This document shows positions 1 to 5,427 of a stretch of DNA of 6,015 bases, one piece after another (the first letter of the stretch is position 1; every line of letters begins with the position of its first letter). A model generated the notes under the pieces. That model had not been told where the DNA came from. It did not search any database and saw only the letters and a list, made by a program, of their open reading frames with translations. The position numbers were made by a program, and so were the translations under genes. The DNA lies in assembly GCA_022706175.1 (NCBI GenBank), contig JAKJDB010000186.1, positions 1-6,015 on the forward strand, in the 5' to 3' direction. The stretch comes from Candidatus Zhuqueibacterota bacterium. GTDB taxonomy: Bacteria; KSB1; UBA2214.

Positions 1-705
1 ATCTTCAGGTCCGACGCCCCTCTCGTCGAGGCCGTCGATGACCACGGCATGCGCTGTTTCGTCGGAACGGGACAGGATCGCCATCACCGGCAGAGCCTGT
101 TTGAGGCGCCACTGCAGATTGACGAGAACTGTGGAATCAGAACCAAAGATATACTCCGCCGCGCTGAAACCGAAAACGGAACGCAGGGCGGCGGGAACTC
201 GGCCCTCCAAGGCCTGAGAATAGTCGACGCCATAGTTGGTGGCAATGGACACGCCGGCGCTGTAGACCAGTTCGTCTACGAGTCCGGAATCGGACTCAGC
301 GGTCAAGGGGAATTGTAAAAGGCTGAGCGCTTGATTCAGCGGCGGCCATTGGAGGGTGTTGTAGGAGCCGCAATCCTGATCGATGCGGAATTTGAAATTG
401 TTCAGCGTAGAGGTGTAATTGTCCGTTTCGCTGAATGGCCTTAGGCGAGTGGCATCGTGATGGTAGTTAATCAGCTGCGCCATGGCAACGGCCAGGCAAC
501 CGGCCAGACAGCGGGCCTGGCGATCTTGATCCCACGGACAGCGGGCGTTGAACGGATACTCCTGATGCCAGACCGTTTGCAGCCAGCCGCCGGTCGAGGT
601 GGAGTCCGGATGAGGCCAGATGGTTTGCCCGCCGGCAGAGAGCGAAGGGTTCGCAAGCAGCATGGCAAAGGCGGACGAAAGCATCAACAGGCGTCGGCTT
701 GGCAT
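1..705 (-). CDS. Secreted C10-family (streptopain-like) cysteine protease, 3' end outside window
   Basis: The frame from the ATG at 705 is open without a stop to base 1, giving 235 codons, and continues beyond the window. Residues 1-24 form a Sec signal peptide: MPSRR, a hydrophobic core, then a likely cut after SLSA. The motif GCLAVAMAQLINYH (about 69-82) matches the family's nucleophile block GCVATAMAQ, with Cys70 as nucleophile. LVYSAGVSIATNYG (145-158) matches the conserved L-Y-G-V-YG block, and HAVVIDGLDERG (from His219) is the catalytic-His block. Cys to His is 149 residues, against 148 in SpeB. Known family role: exported papain-fold endopeptidase. Oddity: Cys70 lies only about 46 residues after the predicted signal cut, as in mature SpeB, so the propeptide is missing. 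The start is the first ATG after an in-frame stop at 760-762; its ribosome site is weak. The family is confident; the substrate is unknown, and the downstream VNWGWGG-type region cannot be seen. Confidence 0.88.
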   Translation of the reverse strand, partial: MPSRRLLMLSSAFAMLLANPSLSAGGQTIWPHPDSTSTGGWLQTVWHQEYPFNARCPWDQDRQARCLAGCLAVAMAQLINYHHDATRLRPFSETDNYTSTLNNFKFRIDQDCGSYNTLQWPPLNQALSLLQFPLTAESDSGLVDELVYSAGVSIATNYGVDYSQALEGRVPAALRSVFGFSAAEYIFGSDSTVLVNLQWRLKQALPVMAILSRSDETAHAVVIDGLDERGVGPED

Positions 706-720
706 GATTGATGATGATCC

Positions 721-764
721 AATTAAGGACGGACGACCCCGGCTCGTTGCCTGGGTCCGTTAAA
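721..764 (-). promoter_or_regulatory. Imperfect inverted repeat (hairpin) in the leader of the C10 protease gene
   Basis: ACGGAC (729-734) pairs with GTCCGT (755-760). Inside this, CC..GG / CC.GG pairs further around a loop of about 7 nt, and outside it TTAA (723-726) can pair with TTAA (760-763) across a small bulge. No T-run follows on either strand, so it does not look like a terminator. It lies about 16-60 nt upstream of the protease ATG at 705. It could be an mRNA leader structure or a protein-binding operator; the sequence does not say which. Confidence 0.45.
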
Positions 765-896
765 AGCATGGCTGAAATACGCACGGTTCCCAACGCTTTC
801 CAAGCAAAAATTAGCGAAGCAGGCCTTGATAAGCAAGCGAATTTTCCTCACTCCCGTTCCTAAACTCGGTCTTGTTCACCGCAATCTTGATTTCTC

Positions 897-925
897 TTGC
901 ACTTTTCTACGAAATCCTATATACT
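897..925 (+). promoter_or_regulatory. Candidate sigma70-type promoter
   Basis: TTGCAC at 897-902 serves as a -35 box (TTG core conserved). TATACT at 920-925 serves as a -10 box (5 of 6 to TATAAT). They are separated by exactly 17 nt. Transcription would begin near 932, giving a leader of about 168 nt before the ATG at 1100. The surroundings are AT-rich compared with the flanking sequence. The -10 and spacing are good and the -35 is only half-matched. Confidence 0.5.
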
Positions 926-972
926 GAATTAGTACATGGTTGCTCCACAGATAACCCTGAACGGGCTAAAAT

Positions 973-1017
973 AGGCATGATGGTTCGATCCCCAGGATAG
1001 GTGCGAATGCCTTTTTT
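973..1017 (+). terminator. Hairpin plus T-run (intrinsic terminator or attenuator)
   Basis: AGGCAT (973-978) pairs with ATGCCT (1007-1012), followed directly by TTTTTT (1012-1017). A small inner hairpin, ATCC-CCA-GGAT, can form at about 988-998. No plus-strand gene lies upstream within the window, but the candidate promoter at 897-925 does. The hairpin would therefore end a short transcript of about 85 nt or attenuate reading into the gene at 1100. The stem is only 6 bp with a long loop, so strength is uncertain. Confidence 0.45.
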
Positions 1018-1099
1018 GCTATGGCGCCGTCATGGACTGCACCAGTCACAGGCTTGATGATCGCTGTTTCGTCATCCTTTTAACCAAGGCTGAAGCGAA

Positions 1100-1429
1100 A
1101 TGAAGAACTCTTCAATCATCATCTTGATGCTCACCATTCTGACCTGCTTTTGGTTGCCACCCTTCGCCGCTGCCGATGATGGCAAACAACAGCTCGAGAC
1201 CCCTACGCTGAGCAGCGTTCTGAACTGGGAAAATCCACACCGGCGTACCGGGATCCACGACGGCAACCGGATTCGTTCTGCGTTTTCCAATTTCGGCGAT
1301 CTCGGCAGTCGAATCGTAGAGATGTTGCGAGGAGCAATACCTTATACTTGCGTCTCTGCCAATCCCTCGGCAATTTGTCTGTCGATAGGAACGGCTTCTC
1401 CGGTCGCGATAGCGCCGTCAGCCAAATGA
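1100..1429 (+). pseudogene. Truncated secreted-protein gene; real N-terminus fused by chance to antisense of a kinase remnant
   Basis: Residues 1-25 are a clear Sec signal peptide: MKNSS, a hydrophobic stretch through FWLPPF, and a cut after AAA. An AAGG about 10 nt before the ATG can serve as ribosome site. Residues 37-71, including RTGIHDGNRIRSAFSNFGD, resemble a motif I recall just after the signal peptide in long secreted proteins of Calditrichota/KSB1-type genomes, where a full extracellular protein of several hundred residues follows; this is from memory and unchecked. Here the similarity stops near residue 71 (base 1312). From about 1318 onward the DNA is the reverse complement of a kinase-domain fragment, so the last 36 or so residues, up to the stop at 1427-1429, are an accidental read-through. 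I read this as the 5' remnant of a secreted-protein gene cut by a rearrangement. A short expressed exported peptide cannot be excluded. Confidence 0.6.
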
Positions 1430-1482
1430 TCCTTCAACGTCTGACCTTCCTAACCAGCCCCATCTAGGTAGATTTGCCGATC
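1318..1482 (-). pseudogene. Decayed Ser/Thr protein kinase domain fragment
   Basis: Read from 1482 downward, 55 codons align without a gap to the intact kinase of this window (its bases 5054-4890). EGQTLKD is identical and QIAEGLA is identical; about half of all positions (27 of 55 by eye) match. The fragment covers the hinge through the catalytic loop only. It has in-frame stops at 1450-1452 (TAG, where the intact kinase has Tyr) and 1342-1344 (TAA, where it has Lys). The catalytic HRD is PRN, so both the His and the essential Asp are lost. It starts one codon after the stop of the isoprenoid gene, in the same frame, and no start codon or ribosome site is present. This is a non-functional relic of a paralogous kinase gene or of a duplication. 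Confidence 0.85.
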
Positions 1483-1485
1483 ACG

Positions 1486-2436
1486 CTAGATGTTTCTTTT
1501 TAAGATAAAATCCGCACGGCTCGCCTGAAAGCGGACTTGCATCTGCTGCATTCCGCTTTGGTACCTCTTCACCAACTGCGCAGCTTCTTTGAGGCCGATT
1601 GGTTTAATGGCTTGTTCGGCACGTTTCAGATACCTGCGAATTTCTTCAAACAAAGCGGTGATACCCGGCGACAGGAGCATCTCCTTGGCTATGATCGCTG
1701 CCAGGTTTTTAGCCGGCATCGTCTTTGTGCTGTGATTGGCTAATAATCGCTGCGCCGCATAATTGCATCTGCCGCCACGCAGGTCTTCTTCAATATCCGT
1801 AAGGTCATCGACAATCTGTCCGGCCACAGCCAACGCGATGGAGAATTTCGTCACGAGCGGAAAATCCCGCATGCGGCGATAGTGCAGGCAAACAGCGGCC
1901 GGGGCTATACTAAAGTGCGTGGACAGCTTGGCGTAGCCGGCCAGCAATTTGTCCGGAGATTTTTGGCGAGAGCGCTGCAAGGCTGCATTCTCCATAATGG
2001 CGTATATGGTTTTTTTCTGCGCAGCACGAAACATATTCCAAAAGGCACTGTCGGCAGGGAAATAATGCGACAGCACTTTTTCCGCTTCCAGCAGAAACAA
2101 ATTGGCAGCAAAAACAAGCGCAGGCTCCTCTGCCTGACGATCAAACAGATCGTCCTGAACCCGAATACATAGAAAAAAACAGTATTCCGCCCACAGCAGT
2201 TCACTGAAAAAAACCGTGTCGCTTTCCCCTGGGATTTTGACATATTTGCGTTGCAGCCAACCCGGAAGCAGAATCCAAAAGGGATAGGGATCGTCTTGAC
2301 CGGCCGGATTTTTATGTTCCCGGCCGGGTTTAAGCAAGTGCAGGTAGTGTTGCACAAAATCATCGGCCAAAGCAGGCGGCCATGCTTTCAGAAATCTCTG
2401 CAGGCGGCGGTCGAGTACGGCGCTATAATTTTTCAT
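1486..2436 (-). CDS. Class I isoprenoid-synthase-fold enzyme (prenyl-diphosphate or terpene/squalene-synthase-like)
   Basis: This 316-aa protein has two Asp-rich motifs in the places expected for the all-helical class I isoprenoid fold. The first is QDDLFD (94-99, DDxxD). The second is VDDLTDIEEDLRGGRCNY (209-226), combining DDxxD with a D..GR.NY tail recalling the D...D...GR.Y motif of squalene/phytoene synthases. Such Asp residues bind Mg2+ and the substrate diphosphate. The usual marks of chain-elongating prenyl synthases are missing: no GGKRxRP near the N-terminus and no RRG after motif 1. A standard FPP/GGPP synthase is therefore unlikely. There is no signal peptide, so it is probably cytoplasmic. 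The ATG at 2436 overlaps the end of the small-protein gene by 14 nt, implying coupled translation and a shared task. Product and substrate cannot be told; length is normal for the superfamily. Confidence 0.8.
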   Translation of the reverse strand: MKNYSAVLDRRLQRFLKAWPPALADDFVQHYLHLLKPGREHKNPAGQDDPYPFWILLPGWLQRKYVKIPGESDTVFFSELLWAEYCFFLCIRVQDDLFDRQAEEPALVFAANLFLLEAEKVLSHYFPADSAFWNMFRAAQKKTIYAIMENAALQRSRQKSPDKLLAGYAKLSTHFSIAPAAVCLHYRRMRDFPLVTKFSIALAVAGQIVDDLTDIEEDLRGGRCNYAAQRLLANHSTKTMPAKNLAAIIAKEMLLSPGITALFEEIRRYLKRAEQAIKPIGLKEAAQLVKRYQSGMQQMQVRFQASRADFILKRNI

Positions 2437-2845
2437 CAGGTCCCATGGGTTTTTCCGGACCAGGCTTTAATTTTTTAATCAGCTCTTTGGTCAGTTTACG
2501 ATTTTCGATTCTGATAAGACCTTTCAAATCCTCCCAAGACCCTGGCTGTGAAACAATATCCCAGGGCGGTGGTGGCGGCGGCGGCAGCGGCCTGGCGTCC
2601 GCCATTACATCATGATAAAATTTGTTCAAATATTGCAAAAGATCCCCGCCTTTGACGTTGACGTGAGCATCCAAAACGTCATCCAATCTTTTTCGGGCCG
2701 GTTTGCTCAGGGCGATTCGTCGATCCCTTAACGCCTTGTCCCTGTTTTTCAGCAAAGCGTTGAGGAATTTGCTGTCGGTACAAGCAAGTTTGTATACCTG
2801 ATTGAAACTGACTTGCTTGCGCTTGGCCTTTTGTTTTGTGTTCAT
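2423..2845 (-). CDS. Small protein with RiPP-leader-like N-terminus and proline/tryptophan centre
   Basis: The protein is 140 aa. The ATG at 2845 is chosen because GAGGAGG lies a few bases upstream; an earlier ATG at 2929 would overlap the kinase gene and has no such site. Residues 1-12 are very basic. Residues 13-58 (FNQVYKLACTDSKFLNALL, then NRDKAL and LSKPARKRLDDVL) follow the pattern of NHLP-clan/Os1348-type leaders: a helix, 'tD..Fl..ll.n...AL', then 'Ls...r..Ld'. Residues 86-95 are PLPPPPPPPW, and a second Trp is at 104 (QPGSWEDLKG). The tail is charged and ends KPGPEKPMGPDEKL. There is one Cys (22) and no Ser/Thr/Cys-rich core, so it is not a lanthipeptide-type precursor. It lies 34 nt after the kinase gene and overlaps the isoprenoid gene by 14 nt. 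It may be a modified peptide precursor, or a scaffold or partner of the enzyme; I do not recognise a named family with certainty. Confidence 0.75.
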   Translation of the reverse strand: MNTKQKAKRKQVSFNQVYKLACTDSKFLNALLKNRDKALRDRRIALSKPARKRLDDVLDAHVNVKGGDLLQYLNKFYHDVMADARPLPPPPPPPWDIVSQPGSWEDLKGLIRIENRKLTKELIKKLKPGPEKPMGPDEKL

Positions 2846-2849
2846 GCTC

Positions 2850-2857
2850 GCCTCCTC
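2850..2857 (-). promoter_or_regulatory. Strong Shine-Dalgarno site that fixes the start of the small-protein gene
   Basis: On the minus strand GAGGAGG stands about 5-6 nt before the ATG at 2845. It is the strongest ribosome site in the window. It supports a 140-aa product rather than the longer frame from 2929, and suggests the small protein is made in larger amount than its operon partners. Confidence 0.8.
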
Positions 2858-2879
2858 GATTAATAGTGTGCATGCCGAC

Positions 2880-5294
2880 CTATGGCTGCAATTGTGACAA
2901 ATGCCGCTTGACCAGCACCGCTGTTGCACTCAACGAATCCTGTTGCAGGTATTTGCGGAAATGAAAAATGGCGTCAGAGACCGCGTTGTTTTGTTCAAAA
3001 ATTTGACCGAGCCTATAATGCGCATCGGCGCTGTTCGGCTGTAAACGCAGAACCGTGAAATATTCGTCCGTCGCTTCCTTCAGCCGGCCTTTATCATAGA
3101 ACGCATCGGCCAATCCCTTGTGATGGGCCGCACAGCTGCTCTCGGCAGCAATAGCCAAACGAAAATATCTGATGGCCGGATCATATCGTTTGAACGCGTG
3201 GTTGGTCATAGCGAGATTCGCATAGACGCTGCCCAGAGGCCGGCCTTGTTCTTTGGAACTGTACAAATACATCTCTTCATAATACGGCGCCTGGGCGGAA
3301 TCGGCGTTCCCCATGCTCAATCTGAAGAATAAAATGTAGGCGTTCGGTTCCACCGGCTTGCAGGCCAGAGCTTGGTTCAGCGCTTCCCGGGCTTTTTCCG
3401 GCTTTTGCAGTTGATAATAATTGGCGGCCAACAGATAGTAGGCAGAAGAAAATCGTATTTTCATTTTTACCAGATCGGCCAGGGCGTCGAGGCTGCCCTG
3501 ATAATCGGTCAACAGGTAGCGAAGCCGCGCCAATGAATAAAGCAAAATAGTATTATGCGGCGAAAAATCCACTGCCAGGGCGAGATAACGCGCCTGTAAG
3601 GCGATATCATTGGCTATGCAGGCGCCCGCCCAATTGATCATGACCTGTTCAAAGGGACTGGCGCGCGACCCCAGCGTGACCAGACGTTGATAATGCCGGA
3701 ATGCCTCAGAACGCTTGCCTTCCTCCATCAGTTTGGATACAAGCCAGATGCGCGGTGAAATAAAATTAGAATCGAGTTCGATGGCGCGCTGCAGGCTCGC
3801 TTGGGCGAGCGCAGATTCCCGGCGGTAGTTGTACAGATTGGCCTGGATCAATGCTTTAACGGCAGCCAAATTCCGGGAACCGTGTTCCAGCCAGGGTTTT
3901 AGATCTTTTTCTTTTTCATCATAGGACAATACTTTGATCTGGAAGCAATACACTATTTTCTGCGCCTGAGAAGCGACCGCCCTTAGAACATCGTCTGCAT
4001 CTTCCATCGTGACGCTGTTGGTAAAGATGATCTCCGAATTCAAGAGATCGGTGATGCTCGATTGCATCAAATAGCCGTCAGCCGATTTGACGATGAAGCC
4101 GGTAATGACAAACATGACATCAAGATCGCGCAGGGCTTGATGGACGGGAGTTCCTCGTCTCAGCTCGGAACCGGCAACAGAGCGTTCCATCATGTCGTTC
4201 AAGCTGAGGGGATCGATGATTTTTAAATTCTCCACGCCCAACAGCTCGCCGACGATCAACGTTTGCACGATCATCGGCAGATCATTCTGTTTCTGTTCAG
4301 TTCTGTCTTGAAACGGCAGCACCGCAATACGCAGACTTGTTGGTTTTGATGCCGTGGGACGCAGAAAATAACGGCCATCCCGCCACAATACGATGACCAG
4401 CAAAAGGGAAAGAAAAACGATCATTGCCGCCCCGGCCTTTCTCCACCGTCCGGGCACGGTAAAAACGGTCCGGTCGGAACCGGTATGTCTTTCCTCCAGC
4501 ATCCTCAGAACGTCTGCCATGGATTGGGGACGATGGGACAGATCCTTCTGCAGGCACCGTCGACACAACGCAGCAAGATATTCCGGAACATCCCGGCGCA
4601 CATGGCAGAGCGGAGCAGGTTCTTCATTCAGAACCGAGTATATCATGGCCTGATCATATTCAGCTGCAAAAGGCAGCTTACCGGTGAGCATCTCGAACAA
4701 TACGATTCCCAATGACCAGATATCGGTCCTTTGATCCACCTCCTCGCCCCGCGCCTGCTCCGGCGACATATAGGCAGCGGTGCCGATTATCGAGCCCGTT
4801 CGTGTCAAATGCGCCTCACCGGCCAGTTTCGCCAGTCCAAAATCCATTATTTTAACCTGGCCTTTTTCAGTGAGCATGATATTCGCCGGTTTGAGGTCGC
4901 GATGGATTATGCCCTTTTGATGAGCATCTGCTAATCCCTCAGCGATTTGGCCGGCGATATGAACGGCTTCTTCAATAGACAGGGCGCCACCAACCAAACG
5001 ATCCTTTAACGTCTGCCCCTCATAGCAGGCCATGACTATGTACAGCCGTCCGTCTTCGGTCTCATTGATTTCGTGAATGTTGCAGATGTTGGGATGTTCC
5101 AAAGCCGACGCCGCTTGGGCCTCCTGAATGAATCGCTCTTTGGCTTCGGCATCCATCGTAAGCGCCGGCGGCAGAAATTTGAGCGCGACCGTGCGCTTGA
5201 GCCGGGTGTCCTCCGCTTTATACACCACGCCCATGCCGCCTTCGCCGAGCTTTTCTAGGATTTGGTAATGGGAGACGCTGGTCCCTGTCAACAT
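2880..5294 (-). CDS. Transmembrane Ser/Thr protein kinase with FlgO/TolB-N-like segment and TPR repeats
   Basis: The protein is 804 aa from the ATG at 5294. That start sits 6 nt after an AGGG ribosome site; the TTG at 5300 has no spacing to it. Residues about 10-270 are a complete Hanks-type (PknB-like) kinase: glycine loop GEGGMG (17-22), VALK lysine 39, alpha-C Glu58, HRDLKPAN (131-138), DFG (151-153), activation loop [19 protein letters not shown]. Catalytic residues are intact. One membrane segment lies at about 288-305 ([16 protein letters not shown]), so the kinase faces the cytoplasm and the rest lies outside it. Residues 321-370 ([11 protein letters not shown]...) resemble the FlgO/TolB-N fold seen in such receptors, and about 475-800 hold repeated TPR helices for protein binding. 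It probably senses an extracytoplasmic partner and phosphorylates cytoplasmic Ser/Thr targets. It precedes the small protein and isoprenoid gene by 34 nt, suggesting control of that pair, and lies beside a phosphatase gene. The ligand is unknown. Confidence 0.93.
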   Translation of the reverse strand: MLTGTSVSHYQILEKLGEGGMGVVYKAEDTRLKRTVALKFLPPALTMDAEAKERFIQEAQAASALEHPNICNIHEINETEDGRLYIVMACYEGQTLKDRLVGGALSIEEAVHIAGQIAEGLADAHQKGIIHRDLKPANIMLTEKGQVKIMDFGLAKLAGEAHLTRTGSIIGTAAYMSPEQARGEEVDQRTDIWSLGIVLFEMLTGKLPFAAEYDQAMIYSVLNEEPAPLCHVRRDVPEYLAALCRRCLQKDLSHRPQSMADVLRMLEERHTGSDRTVFTVPGRWRKAGAAMIVFLSLLLVIVLWRDGRYFLRPTASKPTSLRIAVLPFQDRTEQKQNDLPMIVQTLIVGELLGVENLKIIDPLSLNDMMERSVAGSELRRGTPVHQALRDLDVMFVITGFIVKSADGYLMQSSITDLLNSEIIFTNSVTMEDADDVLRAVASQAQKIVYCFQIKVLSYDEKEKDLKPWLEHGSRNLAAVKALIQANLYNYRRESALAQASLQRAIELDSNFISPRIWLVSKLMEEGKRSEAFRHYQRLVTLGSRASPFEQVMINWAGACIANDIALQARYLALAVDFSPHNTILLYSLARLRYLLTDYQGSLDALADLVKMKIRFSSAYYLLAANYYQLQKPEKAREALNQALACKPVEPNAYILFFRLSMGNADSAQAPYYEEMYLYSSKEQGRPLGSVYANLAMTNHAFKRYDPAIRYFRLAIAAESSCAAHHKGLADAFYDKGRLKEATDEYFTVLRLQPNSADAHYRLGQIFEQNNAVSDAIFHFRKYLQQDSLSATAVLVKRHLSQLQP

Positions 5295-5310
5295 GGTCAA
5301 CCCTGCCTGA

Positions 5311-5361
5311 ATAAATAAAAAAATGGCAAAAACGAGTTTGAGTTCCCATTTCGTGCCATTT
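5311..5361 (-). terminator. Hairpin plus T-run between phosphatase and kinase genes
   Basis: On the minus strand AAATGGCA (5361-5354) pairs perfectly with TGCCATTT (5328-5321). An inner CGA/TCG pair is possible. The stem runs into TTTTTTTATTTATT. This is the form of an intrinsic terminator for the phosphatase gene, although the stem is A/T-rich and the loop is about 25 nt. The T-run ends 16 nt before the kinase ATG, so any kinase transcript starting upstream must read through it; it may act as an attenuator. Confidence 0.5.
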
Positions 5362-5427
5362 CGAGTACGAGTCTTCTCTATGGAATGATGGAATCAATAA
5401 GCTATAGCGCTGCCTTTTTGCACTATT

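Larger units (their letters stand above)
706..1099. other. Divergent intergenic region without a gene
   Basis: I see no coding sequence in these 394 bases. The region separates the minus-strand protease gene from the plus-strand truncated secreted-protein gene. It holds the protease leader hairpin (721-764), a plus-strand sigma70-like promoter (897-925) and a plus-strand hairpin with T-run (973-1017). No convincing promoter for the protease gene was found. One weak minus-strand pair, TTGCTT then TAATTT with 17 nt between, lies about 805-835 but matches consensus poorly. Confidence 0.6.

Noticed and set aside
49..711. Plus-strand ORFs of 89 and 84 aa
   Set aside because: They are antisense to the continuous C10 protease frame, have low-complexity composition and lack ribosome sites.
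467..793. Minus-strand ORFs of 108 and 65 aa
   Set aside because: They lie in other frames over the same bases as the protease, whose frame carries the family motifs and signal peptide.
982..991. GGTTCGATCC, like a tRNA T-loop
   Set aside because: The flanking bases do not form a 5-bp T stem, and no acceptor, anticodon or D arm fits around it.
52..1073. 12-bp exact repeat CGCTGTTTCGTC at 52-63 and 1062-1073
   Set aside because: One such match is expected by chance in 6 kb, and the flanks share nothing.
1056..1080. GATGA/TCATC stem followed by CTTTT before the gene at 1100
   Set aside because: The stem is only 5 bp and the T-run too short for a convincing terminator.
1072..1290. Minus-strand 72-aa ORF
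   Set aside because: It is antisense to the signal-peptide-bearing plus-strand gene start, with no motif or ribosome site of its own.
1905..2363. Minus-strand 152-aa ORF
   Set aside because: It is an out-of-frame shadow of the isoprenoid enzyme, rich in Cys and Phe by frame composition.
2382..2615. Plus-strand ORF with a glycine run
   Set aside because: The glycine run is the antisense of the proline codons of the small protein.
2846..2929. 28-residue N-terminal extension of the small protein
   Set aside because: It overlaps the kinase 3' end and contains no ribosome site, whereas GAGGAGG precedes the ATG at 2845.
5295..5300. TTG start for the kinase
   Set aside because: It abuts the AGGG ribosome site with no spacing; the ATG at 5294 has the proper 6-nt gap.
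5401..5410. GCTATAGC palindrome between phosphatase and kinase
   Set aside because: It is a short 8-bp palindrome without spacing or neighbouring promoter boxes to support an operator.
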